Assembly (NCBI GenBank): GCA_030748575.1
Contig: JASMLR010000001.1
Coordinates: 62,001-126,000, forward strand
Origin: Phycisphaerales bacterium
Lineage (GTDB): Bacteria; Planctomycetota; Phycisphaerae; Phycisphaerales; SM1A02
Direction: 5' to 3'
Length of the DNA stretch: 64,000 bases
Part shown: piece by piece, positions 43,782-52,740 of the stretch
Position numbering within the stretch: position 1 is the first letter of the stretch
Layout of the letters: each line of letters begins with the position of its first letter
Notes under the pieces: generated by a model
The model's database searches: none
Seen by the model: only the letters and a program-made list of their open reading frames with translations
Told to the model about the DNA's origin: nothing
Position numbers and translations under genes: made by a program

Positions 43782-44108
43782 TGGGGGCGACTCCTGAATG
43801 CGAGCGGGGCAGGCTACAGCGGAACCCCGCCGAATTGGGGCCCTGAACCCCCTGGAGGGCGAGATGTCCGGGAACCTTCGGGGGGCGGCTCCCGTAGGTC
43901 GGGCGTGATGTCGGTTGGAATCTCATTGTTTGAGTCAATCAAGGCAATGGGGTGGCCGACCTGACGTTCTGAGGGGGTCGCCTGACCGGGTCAGGCGGTG
44001 CCAACGCTGGCGATTGATCGGCTAGGATGTCCGATTCGCCCGCAAGGGATTGGGTGTACGACGTTTCAACGAGATCAGGTGCCAATGCACGGCCGAGGAC
44101 CACTTTCC
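43782..44108 (+). other. intergenic region between divergent Memo-like and ankyrin genes
   Basis: No gene is supported. The region holds a minus-strand TAGCCT near 43816, the 17-base palindrome at 43980-43996, and a plus-strand TAGGAT at 44023. The rest shows no recognised signal. Confidence 0.45.
43980..43996. promoter_or_regulatory. 17-base palindrome, operator-like
   Basis: GCCTGACCGGGTCAGGC is a perfect palindrome around its central base. It lies 27 bases before a TAGGAT -10-like hexamer and 113 bases before the ankyrin gene, where a repressor or activator could bind. Confidence 0.4.
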
Positions 44109-45830
44109 ATGATGCTGACCCCGAGCACGATGATGACGACCCTCCGAACGGCGATGCTCGCCACGGGTCTTGCCCTCCTGTCCACTGCGGCCTCCGGCCA
44201 GGACCATCCCAAACCAGAACCCGCCCCGAAGCCGGCTGCGGCGCCCACACCGGCCGCCACCCCGCCTCAGGGCCCGGCGGGCGGTCTGCTTCGTCCACCG
44301 GCCAACATCCCCCCGGCATCGGGTGCCTCCGAACGTGCGCAGGTGATCGTGGCGGAGCCGCCGATCATTCAACTCGGCGAGTTCTCGACCAGCGAAACCA
44401 AGGCCGGCAGCGTCATGCTCAAGAACACCGGCGACAAGGCGGTGACCGTCCTCTCGGCCAAGGCGTCGTGTGGATGCACAACCGCCGACTTCAAGAAGAA
44501 CACGGTCCTCGAGCCGGGTCAGGAAACCGAAGTGACCGTTCGCATGCGTGGTGGACCGACCGCGCGGGTGCTCAACAAGACGGTGACATTCACGATCGAG
44601 GGATACCCCCAGTTGAAGGTGCCCGTAAAGGGCAAGTCGATCGCCTACGTCACCATGGAGCCGGGCCGTGTTGGTATTGCTGACAACCCTGACGGCAAGA
44701 TCAAGTTCAAGTCGATTGACGAACAACCGTTCAAGATCATCAATGTGCAGCCCGCCATCGTGAAGGGCGAACTTCCGGCCGAGCCTGGCGTGGAGCAGGA
44801 AGTGATCCTCGACTGGGACGCCTTCCTCGACACGGCGAAGAACTCCCGCGTGACGTTCTACTTCGACCATCCCAAGTGCAGTCAGCACTTCACGATTGTG
44901 AAACTGACGCCGGAGGAGCGAACGGCCATTCGCCGCAACGCGGGGAACAACCCTGCCGGAACAAAGGGCGCCAAGGGCGAGAAGACCGCGGGCCCGGGTT
45001 TGACAACCTCCGGACAGGCATCGGGGGCGCAGTCCGCCACGCCTCGCGCGCAGTCCCTTTCGAATCTGGTTCGCCGCGGCAAGACCGATGAGGTCAAGAA
45101 GCGTCTTGAGGGCGGAGACAAGGCGTCGCACACGGACGACTCGGGCACGCCCCTGCTGGCGCTGGCGGCCAAGGACGGTAATGTCGAGATGATGGCCGTT
45201 CTGCTTGATGCAGGCGCGGACATCAATCAGACCGATCGGGTTGGTCGAACGGCCATCATGCACGCAGGGACATCGAAGAACCCCGAGGCTGTGCGGCTGC
45301 TCATCGTCCGTGAGGCCGATGTCAACATGAGGGACAGTTTCATCGGCGGACCGCTGGCCTGGACCAGCGGATTCGGTACCGCAGAGTCGGTGCAGGATCT
45401 GCTCGACGCCGGCGCCGACGTCGAGACAGTGGGAAGCGCCACCGGCTACACGCCGCTCATCTGGGCGTCGGGCTTCGGCGATCCCAACGCCATTCCCATG
45501 CTTCTTGAGGCGGGTGCCAACATCGAGGCCGGTGACGGCATTGATGGATCAACCCCGCTTATGCACGCCTGCAAGACCGGCAAGATTGAGGGCATGACGA
45601 CGCTCATCAACAGCGGCGCCAACATCGAAGCCCGCAACCGCGTGGGGCAGACGCCACTGCTCGCCGCGGCGTCGCACGCCAATGGCTCTGCAGACAAGAT
45701 CCGATTGCTCAAGACGTCCGGCGCAGATCTCTCTGCCAAGGACAACTCGGGCCGCACGGCCCTTGATCTGGCCAAAGCCCGCACGGACGCCAATGCGTCA
45801 CAGGTCATCGTGGTGCTGACCGAAGAGTGA
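44109..45830 (+). CDS. exported DUF1573 domain fused to ankyrin repeats
   Basis: A 573-residue exported protein. The signal peptide covers about residues 1-30 (TLRTAMLATGLALLSTAASG) and is followed by a Pro/Ala-rich linker. Residues about 85-190 form a DUF1573 immunoglobulin-like domain with the SCGCTTADF motif. Residues about 320-570 hold seven ankyrin repeats (for example DSGTPLLALAAKDGNVEMMA and GYTPLIWASGFGDPN). The fusion looks like a periplasmic binding scaffold. The ATG at 44109 has GAGG upstream. A terminator follows. Confidence 0.82.
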   Translation: MMLTPSTMMTTLRTAMLATGLALLSTAASGQDHPKPEPAPKPAAAPTPAATPPQGPAGGLLRPPANIPPASGASERAQVIVAEPPIIQLGEFSTSETKAGSVMLKNTGDKAVTVLSAKASCGCTTADFKKNTVLEPGQETEVTVRMRGGPTARVLNKTVTFTIEGYPQLKVPVKGKSIAYVTMEPGRVGIADNPDGKIKFKSIDEQPFKIINVQPAIVKGELPAEPGVEQEVILDWDAFLDTAKNSRVTFYFDHPKCSQHFTIVKLTPEERTAIRRNAGNNPAGTKGAKGEKTAGPGLTTSGQASGAQSATPRAQSLSNLVRRGKTDEVKKRLEGGDKASHTDDSGTPLLALAAKDGNVEMMAVLLDAGADINQTDRVGRTAIMHAGTSKNPEAVRLLIVREADVNMRDSFIGGPLAWTSGFGTAESVQDLLDAGADVETVGSATGYTPLIWASGFGDPNAIPMLLEAGANIEAGDGIDGSTPLMHACKTGKIEGMTTLINSGANIEARNRVGQTPLLAAASHANGSADKIRLLKTSGADLSAKDNSGRTALDLAKARTDANASQVIVVLTEE

Positions 45831-45853
45831 GTTGACACCACAAGGATTCCCCT

Positions 45854-45890
45854 CCGAGCCGGTCGCCCGCGACCGGCTCGGTGCCCTTTT
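45854..45890 (+). terminator. Rho-independent terminator of the ankyrin gene
   Basis: A perfect 11-base-pair stem (45854-45864 with 45871-45881) with a six-base loop is followed by TGCCCTTTT. Confidence 0.82.
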
Positions 45891-45973
45891 GGCCTTTGGG
45901 AGGGGCAGGCGGGCAGGCGGCTGGTGATACCATGCGACGCCCCGAAACACCCTGTCCCAAGGAGACCAGTGTC

Positions 45974-47512
45974 ATGTCCATCACAACGGATACAGCAGCG
46001 CATCCAGCACTTGAGACTCTGCGAGAGCGCATGCTTGGCGCTGCGGCCATCGGGTCCTCAGCCTCCGTACTCCATTGGGATCAGGAGACCAAGATGCCGC
46101 CGGAGGGCGTTGAGCCTCGCGGGAGACAACTGGCGGCCCTGGCGAGGATCTACCACGAGCAGGTGACCAGTGCGGAGGTTGGCGATCTCATTTCCGAGTG
46201 TGAGGCGTGCAATGACCTGATGGCGGACGAGACGTCCGACGCGGCTGCAACGATCCGCCGGCTCCGAACCGACTACGACCGAGAGACCTGCATTCCAGTT
46301 GATCTCGTTGAAGAGGAAGCGACCCTTGGTTCTCAGGCCCAGCACAACTGGGCTGAGGCTCGCCGCAACGCCGACTTTTCGCAGTTCCAGCCCTGGCTTG
46401 AGAAGGTGGTGGCGTTGCTGCGCCGCAAGGCCGACTGTTACGGATGGGCCGAGGGAGGCGAGCCGTGGGACGCGCTGGCCGACGGGTATGAACCGGGGTG
46501 TACGGCAGCCTGGGTCGAGTCCGTCTTCACGCCACTGCGATCTCGTTTGCAGACTCTGCTGCAACGCATTCAGGGGTCGACGACGCCGCCCAGCAACGAC
46601 TTCAATGAAGTGCGTCTTCCGATCGATGCGCAGGAGGCGTTTGTTCGCGAGGTTGCCGAGGCCATCGGGTTTGACTTCCGCCGCGGTCGCATGGACGTGT
46701 CGACCCATCCGTTCTGCACCGGCTTTCATCCCCGGGACGTGCGAATCACGACCCGCTTCCATGAGGACAATGTCAACGACGCGCTCGGCTCGACCATGCA
46801 TGAGTGTGGCCATGCCATCTACGAGCAGGGCCTTCGGCAGGATGAGGCGGGCCTTCCGCTCGGCTCGGCCGTGTCGCTGGGGATTCACGAATCCCAGAGC
46901 CGCCTGTGGGAGAACCAGGTGGGGCGTTCCCGGCAGTTCTGGCAGTGGTGCCGTCCGGTGCTCGTGAAGCACTTCGGCGATGCAGTGGCCGGGTTTGACG
47001 TGGACACGCTGTACCGGTCGGTCAACATCGTCAGGCCGGACTTCATTCGGGTCGAGGCCGATGAAGCCACCTACAACATGCACATCATGATCCGCTTCGA
47101 GTTGGAGCGGGCACTGATGACCGGCGATCTCAATGTTGCCGACGTCCCGGATGCCTGGGCGCAGCGGTACCGGGACTACCTGGACATCGAGGTGCCGGAC
47201 GACGCTCGGGGATGTCTGCAGGATGTGCACTGGTCGATGGTCAGCATGGGCTACTTCCCGACCTACACCCTCGGCAATCTGTACTCAGCGCAGTTCTTCG
47301 ATGCGGCCACTCGGGAGATCCCGAACCTTGAGGACGGGTTTGCTGACGGCGAGTTCGACCGTCTGCGGTCCTGGCTCAACGAGAAGATTCATCGCCAGGG
47401 GCGGCGATATCTTCCGGCCGACCTGTGCGAGGTGGTGACGGGCGCCCCCCTGTGCGCCGACCACCTCATGTCCTATCTCGAAGGCAAGTACGGTGAGATC
47501 TACGGCCTGTGA
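45974..47512 (+). CDS. M32 family (Taq-type) metallocarboxypeptidase
   Basis: Zinc carboxypeptidase of 512 residues, the usual length. The metal motif is HECGH at 276-280 in STMHECGHAIYEQG, and the downstream GIHESQSRLWEN carries the third ligand Glu. Blocks HPFCTGFHPRDVRITTRF and MHIMIRFELERAL match the family. It trims C-terminal residues of peptides in the cytoplasm. AAGGAG stands nine bases before the ATG. The last 13 bases overlap the convergent DegP-like gene. Confidence 0.93.
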   Translation: MSITTDTAAHPALETLRERMLGAAAIGSSASVLHWDQETKMPPEGVEPRGRQLAALARIYHEQVTSAEVGDLISECEACNDLMADETSDAAATIRRLRTDYDRETCIPVDLVEEEATLGSQAQHNWAEARRNADFSQFQPWLEKVVALLRRKADCYGWAEGGEPWDALADGYEPGCTAAWVESVFTPLRSRLQTLLQRIQGSTTPPSNDFNEVRLPIDAQEAFVREVAEAIGFDFRRGRMDVSTHPFCTGFHPRDVRITTRFHEDNVNDALGSTMHECGHAIYEQGLRQDEAGLPLGSAVSLGIHESQSRLWENQVGRSRQFWQWCRPVLVKHFGDAVAGFDVDTLYRSVNIVRPDFIRVEADEATYNMHIMIRFELERALMTGDLNVADVPDAWAQRYRDYLDIEVPDDARGCLQDVHWSMVSMGYFPTYTLGNLYSAQFFDAATREIPNLEDGFADGEFDRLRSWLNEKIHRQGRRYLPADLCEVVTGAPLCADHLMSYLEGKYGEIYGL

Positions 47513-48525
47513 CGTGCGACGCCGTCACGCCGCGCGATCGGTGTGACGGCGAGGACGTACGACCGATCCTCGCGGCGGATCTGCAGTTGGCAGGTCTCGC
47601 CCGGTGGCGTGACCGCGATGGCGTGGCGAACGCCTGACACGCTGTTGACGGTCCGGTCGCCCACGGCGAGGATGGTGTCGCCAGCGCGCAGCCCGGCCTC
47701 ATCGGCAGGCAGCCCCGGCGAGACTGCTCGGATGAAGCAGCGGGTGTCTCCTGCCACGGCATCCACACGCTCGCCAAGAGTGACGCCGATGAATCCCTTG
47801 GCCACTTCGCCGTCGGCGATGACCGATTCGGTGACGCGGCGCACCATGTCCACGGGAATCGCAAACCCAACGCCTGCGCTGGCACCGGTTGTGGTCTTGA
47901 TGGCCGTGTTCAGGCCGACAACATGCCCGTGCAGATCCACAAGCGGTCCGCCGCTGTTTCCCGGATTGATGGCCGCATCCGTCTGGATCAGGTGTTCGTA
48001 CGCGCTCAGTCCGAGATTGGACCGGCCCGTGGCGCTGATGATCCCGGCGCTGTAAGAGTGCGACAGGCCGAAAGGCGTGCCGACCGCCAGTACCCATTGG
48101 CCTACGTGCGCCGGGGCGTCGCCCGCGAAGGTCGCCGGTGTGATGTCGACTGCGTCGATGTGGAGGACGGCGAGGTCGGCATCCCGATCGGCGCCGATGG
48201 CTTCGGCCTCGTATCGCCTGCCATCGTGCAGCGTCACGACGATCACATCGGCCCCCGCGATGACGTGCAGGTTGGTGGCGATGTGCCCTTCCTCCGAAAT
48301 GAGGACGCCCGACCCTGTGCCTTCAATGATGGGCCGCATGCCGCGGTAGCGCCCGGTCGCCGCCTTGCCGGTGCCAATTCTCACAACGGATGGTTTGATC
48401 TGCGTTGCGGCGGACTGGAACGCCTTCGAGAGGCTGTCAGCAAAGTCGATCGGTGTGTCGTGGGGGTGGCCGATGGCGGCCGTGGCCGCAGCCGCTATGG
48501 CGATCGAAGCAGCAAGTACACGCAT
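47500..48525 (-). CDS. DegP/HtrA-like periplasmic serine protease with one PDZ domain
   Basis: A 341-residue exported trypsin-fold protease. It has a signal peptide of about 19 residues. The catalytic triad is visible as His in TNLHVIAGA, Asp in DADLAVLHID and Ser in NPGNSGGPL. A PDZ domain (about residues 245-330) follows, with PGLPADEAGLRAGDTILAVG. One PDZ makes it DegS-like in layout, but the cleavable signal suggests a soluble enzyme. It may degrade or sense misfolded exported proteins. It is downstream of anmK on the same strand. Confidence 0.9.
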   Translation of the reverse strand: MRVLAASIAIAAAATAAIGHPHDTPIDFADSLSKAFQSAATQIKPSVVRIGTGKAATGRYRGMRPIIEGTGSGVLISEEGHIATNLHVIAGADVIVVTLHDGRRYEAEAIGADRDADLAVLHIDAVDITPATFAGDAPAHVGQWVLAVGTPFGLSHSYSAGIISATGRSNLGLSAYEHLIQTDAAINPGNSGGPLVDLHGHVVGLNTAIKTTTGASAGVGFAIPVDMVRRVTESVIADGEVAKGFIGVTLGERVDAVAGDTRCFIRAVSPGLPADEAGLRAGDTILAVGDRTVNSVSGVRHAIAVTPPGETCQLQIRREDRSYVLAVTPIARRDGVARHRP

Positions 48526-48577
48526 CGTGTCGGGACTCCTCGTGAAGTATTGGTGATGCTAGGCGCGCCCTTTCACC

Positions 48578-49675
48578 TTAGGAATCCGGCAGCGGCCTGC
48601 ACCAGGACATGCTGGTGCATGGACCTGGCCTGCGGCCCGTGACCTCCGGCAGCGTTGTGGGCTCGCCGCCGCCGTCGATGGCGGCCAGGACGGCGACGCA
48701 CGCGGCCTCTCTGGCTTCGATCGGAACGCCTCGCGCGGCGGTGAGCATCGTGGGGCGGTCGGCGGCCGATGTGATGGCAGCGAGAAGGGGTTGGTGGTGG
48801 GCCCCGCCGCCCGCGATCAGCAGTTCATGAGGGTTTGCATGGCGTGAGGCGGTTCCGATGAAGGTGCCGATCGCAGCGGCGAGCGTGGCGAGCAGGGTTG
48901 GCGTGTCGGTGGACGCGTGGTGCTCGATCCACTGCACGCACTCGTCTCCGGTCCCCAGGCTTCGCTCGCCGCCGTGGAACTGCGTGTGGAGGGTCTGCGT
49001 CAGGGTGGCCAGGAGCGTGTCATCGACCTGGCCGCTCCCGGCGATCCGGCCATCCTCGTCGTACGGCCTGCCAAGCCGCATGCGCGCCGCAGCATCCAGC
49101 AGATGGTTGCACGGGCAGATGTCGCGGCCGCGGACGTCGCCATCGCCCGGGAGCCACGTGATGTTGCAGAAGCCGCCGAGATTCACCACGGCCCGTGGGG
49201 GACCACCTCCGAAGAGCACGAGGTCTGCGAGCGGCGTGACCGGCGCGCCCTGGCCGCCTGCTGCAACATCGCCGCCTCGAAGGTCAAATGCGGTGGGGCA
49301 CCCGAGGGCGTGGGCGACTCGTGCGGCGTCGATCATCTGCCAGGAGTCCGGGGGGCTGTGGTAGACGGTCTGCCCGTGGACGGCTGCAAACTGCAGCGAT
49401 GCGCCGTCGGCCGCGCGCCGCATGACCGCCGCGGTCTGGTCAGCGAGCTCGCGCCGGGCTGCGGCGATGTCGGCGGCCGTCGCCGGCTCACCGCGGCACA
49501 GGGCGGCCAGCGTGTCGCGGGCCGGACCGAACGGACCCGACGCATGGTTCAGGACGCTGGCGGTGAGGGATGGTCCGGCGCCCGTGATCTGCACGAGGGC
49601 AGCGTCAATGCCGTCGAGGCTGGTGCCGGTCATGGCGCCCACGGCGAGGCGGTCAGTGTCTTGAGGCGGACGCAT
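48578..49675 (-). CDS. anmK: anhydro-N-acetylmuramic acid kinase
   Basis: Opens and phosphorylates 1,6-anhydro-MurNAc, recycling peptidoglycan fragments. The 365 residues include GAMTGTSLDGIDAAL, HGQTVYH, FDLRGGDVAAGGQGAPVTPLAD (shown in part), NLGGFCNITWLP and the ELLIAGGGAHH block. The ATG at 49675 fits the family start; the long open frame upstream is antisense to the neighbour. With MurG, FtsW and Alr it supports a real peptidoglycan cycle. The DegP-like gene follows after 52 bases. Confidence 0.92.
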   Translation of the reverse strand: MRPPQDTDRLAVGAMTGTSLDGIDAALVQITGAGPSLTASVLNHASGPFGPARDTLAALCRGEPATAADIAAARRELADQTAAVMRRAADGASLQFAAVHGQTVYHSPPDSWQMIDAARVAHALGCPTAFDLRGGDVAAGGQGAPVTPLADLVLFGGGPPRAVVNLGGFCNITWLPGDGDVRGRDICPCNHLLDAAARMRLGRPYDEDGRIAGSGQVDDTLLATLTQTLHTQFHGGERSLGTGDECVQWIEHHASTDTPTLLATLAAAIGTFIGTASRHANPHELLIAGGGAHHQPLLAAITSAADRPTMLTAARGVPIEAREAACVAVLAAIDGGGEPTTLPEVTGRRPGPCTSMSWCRPLPDS

Positions 49676-49783
49676 GGTCGGATGATGCCCGCTTTCAGCT
49701 GCGACCGCCAACTTCAGGGGGGATGGGCCATCTGCTAGGCTGCCGCGTCCCCGGATGTCGGTGTTCAGCAAAGGTGACCAGAC

Positions 49784-50770
49784 GTGTCGAAGCGAATTGT
49801 TGTGACGGGAGGAGGTGGCTTCCTCGGTTCCCATCTGACCGCCAGGCTTCTGGACGAAGGGCACCACGTCATCTGCATCGACAACTTCTTTACGAGCAGC
49901 GAGCGGACCATCGAACCCTTTCTGGGCCGCCCCGGCTTTGAACTGATTCGCCACGACATTGTCGAGCCCGTCTTCGTTGATGAGGTGGACCAGATCTACA
50001 ACCTCGCGTGCCCGGCGGCCCCGGGTCACTATCAGTACAACCCGGTCCGAACGGTGAAGACGTCGGTCATGGGTGTGATCAACATGCTTGGGATGGCGAG
50101 AAAGACCGGCGCTCGCATCTTTCAGGCCTCCACAAGTGAGGTCTACGGCGACCCGGAGATCTCGCCGCAACGTGAGTCGTACCGCGGTAACGTCAATCCG
50201 ATCGGCCGGCGGGCGTGCTACGACGAGGGCAAGCGGGCGGCCGAGACCCTCTTCTTCGACTATCACCGAGAGCACGGTATTGAGATCCGGGTCGCTCGGA
50301 TCTTCAACACCTTCGGCCCGCATATGCATCCGTTTGATGGTCGCGTGGTGAGTAACTTCATCAGGCAGGCGCTGGCAGGGGATGACATCACCATCTTCGG
50401 GGAGGGTGATCAGACGCGGTCCTTCTGCTACGTGTCCGACCTGATCGACGGCTTCGTCCGCCTGATGAACGCGGATGACTTCACCGGCCCGGTCAATCTG
50501 GGCAATCCGCAGGAGCGGACGATTCTGGACCTTGCCGAGCACGTGATCGAGTTGACCGGTTCGTCGTCCCGACTGGTGCGAAAGCCCCTGCCGCCGGATG
50601 ACCCGGTGCGGCGATGTCCCGACATCACCCTGGCCACGGAGCGGCTTGGCTGGAAGCCCACGGTGGGCCTCCGAGAGGGCCTGGAGGCCACCATCGCGTA
50701 CTTTGCGGGGCTGGACCTCTCGGAATGGACCCCTCCGACCCCGTATTGGGAAGCGCCGCCCGTTGCGTGA
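49784..50770 (+). CDS. UDP-glucuronate decarboxylase (UDP-xylose synthase)
   Basis: NAD-dependent SDR enzyme converting UDP-glucuronate to UDP-xylose for surface glycans. The 328 residues carry [10 protein letters not shown] (NAD loop), the catalytic Thr-Ser region in [19 protein letters not shown] (YxxxK) and [31 protein letters not shown]-like IDNFFTSS and [14 protein letters not shown] are diagnostic of the UXS subfamily. The start is GTG at 49784. A TAGGCT at 49736 may be its -10. Confidence 0.92.
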   Translation: MSKRIVVTGGGGFLGSHLTARLLDEGHHVICIDNFFTSSERTIEPFLGRPGFELIRHDIVEPVFVDEVDQIYNLACPAAPGHYQYNPVRTVKTSVMGVINMLGMARKTGARIFQASTSEVYGDPEISPQRESYRGNVNPIGRRACYDEGKRAAETLFFDYHREHGIEIRVARIFNTFGPHMHPFDGRVVSNFIRQALAGDDITIFGEGDQTRSFCYVSDLIDGFVRLMNADDFTGPVNLGNPQERTILDLAEHVIELTGSSSRLVRKPLPPDDPVRRCPDITLATERLGWKPTVGLREGLEATIAYFAGLDLSEWTPPTPYWEAPPVA

Positions 50771-50850
50771 CCTCGGCGGGGCGAAGACCCGAACAAACGC
50801 CGAAAAAAGATACCGAAAATCTCCCGAACATCCCTTGCGGCCGCCGATGA

Positions 50851-50880
50851 GTTCTGGCAGGATTCCACCCCTGACAGAAC
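50851..50880. promoter_or_regulatory. dyad upstream of recA
   Basis: GTTCTGGCAG and CTGACAGAAC are inverted repeats (9 of 10 matching) separated by 10 bases. The dyad ends 70 bases before the recA ATG. It could be a damage-response operator or an RNA hairpin. A TTGCGG-N17-CAGGAT combination (50835-50863) would overlap its left arm. Confidence 0.45.
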
Positions 50881-50950
50881 ACGAACATGCGGCGGCCGCC
50901 CGGACCTTGCTCCCCTCGGGAACCGCTGGCACCGATGAAAGGACGCTCAG

Positions 50951-52162
50951 ATGGTGAAGGCAACGGCTCCCCGATCCCGAAAGAAGGCACCCAAGGCAGC
51001 AGCAGGCGGCGGCCGTGGTACCGTTCGCAACGGTTCCACCGGACGTCAACAGGAAGGAAAGGCAGCAGGGACGATGGCACGAAAGCCGGCAGCAGTCACG
51101 GAAGGCAAGGCCAAGGTCGATGCCCTTGAACGGGCGATCTCACAGATTGACACGGCCTTCGGGACGGGTTCGATCATGCGGCTCGAAGGCGACCGTCGCC
51201 GCGCCGTTGAGGGTGTTCCGACCGGGACGCTCAGTCTCGATCTGGCACTTGGTGGTCGAGGGGTCCCGAAGGGCCGGGTCGTGGAGATCTTCGGTCCTGA
51301 GTCGTCGGGAAAGACGACGCTCGCATTGACGATTGCCGCCAACGCGCAGAAGCAGGGCGGTACCGCGGCCATGATCGACGCCGAGCACGCGCTTGATCCG
51401 ACCTGGGCCAAGCGTCTCGGTGTCAATCTCGACGCACTGCTCGTCTCGCAGCCGGACACCGGAGAGCAGGCACTTGAGATCTGCGAAATGCTGGTTCGGT
51501 CCAATGCGCTCGACGTCATCATCGTCGACTCGGTCGCGGCATTGATTCCGCGGGCTGAGATCGAGGGCGAGATGGGCGACAGCCACGTTGGTCTTCAGGC
51601 AAGACTGATGAGTCAGGCCCTGCGGAAGTTGACAGGCGCGATTGCCAAGAGCAGTTGTGTTGTCATCTTCATCAACCAGTTGCGGGAGAAGATCGGCGTC
51701 ATGTTCGGAAGCCCCGAGACCACCCCGGGTGGTCGCGCACTGAAGTTCTACTCTTCGGTGCGTATCGACATCCGCCGCATCGGGGCGATCAAGGATGGCG
51801 ATCAGAACGTCGGCAATCGAGTGCGGACGCGGGTCGTCAAGAACAAGATCGCGCCGCCATTTCGTGATGCCGAGTTCGACATCATGTTCAACGAGGGCAT
51901 CAGTGCAACGGGCGACTTGCTGGATCTGGCGGTCGCGGATGGCCATGTCAAGAAGTCGGGTGCGTGGTTCAGTTGCGGCGAGATGCGGCTCGGCCAGGGC
52001 CGCGAGAACTCCAAGGCGTATCTGGCGGAGCACCCCGACCTGTTCGCCGAGTTGCACAAGAAGGTCCTGATCAGCCGCGGCGTGGTGGAGGCTGACGGGC
52101 AGCAGGACGCGGCCGCCCCCGATGCCCCCGATGCTGACGCGGCGAAGGCGCCTTCATCCTGA
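50951..52162 (+). CDS. recA: recombinase RecA
   Basis: Homologous recombination and SOS co-protease. The core has [13 protein letters not shown] (Walker A), [26 protein letters not shown], the L2 region [27 protein letters not shown] (shown in part) and [17 protein letters not shown]. At 403 residues it exceeds the usual 350 because of a basic 40-residue N-terminal extension and an acidic Ala/Asp tail. If translation starts at 51074 (MARKPAAV) the extension disappears. AAAGGA precedes the ATG at 50951. A dyad lies upstream and a terminator downstream. Confidence 0.96.
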   Translation: MVKATAPRSRKKAPKAAAGGGRGTVRNGSTGRQQEGKAAGTMARKPAAVTEGKAKVDALERAISQIDTAFGTGSIMRLEGDRRRAVEGVPTGTLSLDLALGGRGVPKGRVVEIFGPESSGKTTLALTIAANAQKQGGTAAMIDAEHALDPTWAKRLGVNLDALLVSQPDTGEQALEICEMLVRSNALDVIIVDSVAALIPRAEIEGEMGDSHVGLQARLMSQALRKLTGAIAKSSCVVIFINQLREKIGVMFGSPETTPGGRALKFYSSVRIDIRRIGAIKDGDQNVGNRVRTRVVKNKIAPPFRDAEFDIMFNEGISATGDLLDLAVADGHVKKSGAWFSCGEMRLGQGRENSKAYLAEHPDLFAELHKKVLISRGVVEADGQQDAAAPDAPDADAAKAPSS

Positions 52163-52210
52163 GGGTGAGAAGGCCCTGGCGCTTTCGGGCTGCCTGTGCA
52201 GGTTAATCGG

Positions 52211-52262
52211 GCAGTCTGAATGAGCAGTCTGAGTGAGCAGTCTGGCTGAGCAGTCTGGGTGA
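52211..52262 (+). repeat. four 13-base tandem repeats
   Basis: The unit GCAGTCTGRNTGA is repeated four times head to tail directly (52211, 52224, 52237, 52250), between the recA stop and its terminator. Only two central bases vary among copies. There is no spacer, so it is not a CRISPR array. Confidence 0.85.
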
Positions 52263-52269
52263 GCAAGGC

Positions 52270-52307
52270 GGGCCCTGGCGTGTGATCACGCCGGGGCCCG
52301 TGTTGTT
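52270..52307 (+). terminator. recA terminator
   Basis: A 13-base-pair stem with one G-T pair (52270-52282 with 52287-52299) and a TGAT loop is followed by GTGTTGTT. Confidence 0.7.
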
Positions 52308-52390
52308 CCCCCCCGCGGGCCGCGACGTGCCACAGACGCCTCCGGCGGAGGAAGTGGCCATGCAGCGGGGAGGGTGGCCTTGGCGATCGC

Positions 52391-52396
52391 TATACT
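52391..52396 (+). promoter_or_regulatory. -10-like hexamer of tRNA-Leu
   Basis: TATACT stands 13 bases before the mature tRNA end. No clear -35 is visible. Confidence 0.45.
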
Positions 52397-52409
52397 CCCC
52401 CCCTTCGCC

Positions 52410-52495
52410 GCGGCTGTGGCGGAATTGGCAGACGCGCTAGATTCAGGTTCTAGTGGGAGTAATATCCCGTGGAGGTTCGACTCCTCTCAGCCGCA
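52410..52495 (+). tRNA. tRNA-Leu (anticodon CAG)
   Basis: An 86-base class II tRNA. The acceptor arm pairs GCGGCTG with CAGCCGC, discriminator A. The anticodon stem CTAGA/TCTAG encloses TTCAGGT with anticodon CAG at 52444-52446. A long variable arm (TGGGAGTAATATCCC) is typical of Leu. CCA is not encoded. Confidence 0.96.
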
Positions 52496-52740
52496 TCATC
52501 GACCGAAAGGGCCTCGGCGTCGCCGGGGCCCTTTTGTGTCTTCCTTGAGTCCTCTTGCGCCCTCTTGCGTCCACATGGGGTCCTCTTGAGTCCGCTCGCG
52601 TCTTCGTCGCCGACGGGCCGGGCGTGGACGGAACGCGGCCTGCCCGCCTCGGTTCCTGAGCCGTTGCCGGCGGCTGAGCACCGCCCCGTACACTGGAGTC
52701 CGCGATGTCGCCCGGCAGGGTGTCACTGGAGAACCGCCGA

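Noticed and set aside
42468-43964. 498-codon plus-strand open frame
   Set aside because: It is antisense to the Memo-like gene; long antisense frames are expected in G+C-rich DNA.
49676-51049. Upstream continuation of the anmK frame on the minus strand
   Set aside because: It runs antisense through the UDP-glucuronate decarboxylase gene; the family start is at 49675.
52211-52262. CRISPR array
   Set aside because: The repeats are 13 bases long and directly adjacent, without spacers, and no cas genes are present.
52374-52589. Plus-strand open frame containing VAELADALDSGSSGSN
   Set aside because: It is the translated tRNA-Leu gene and not a protein.
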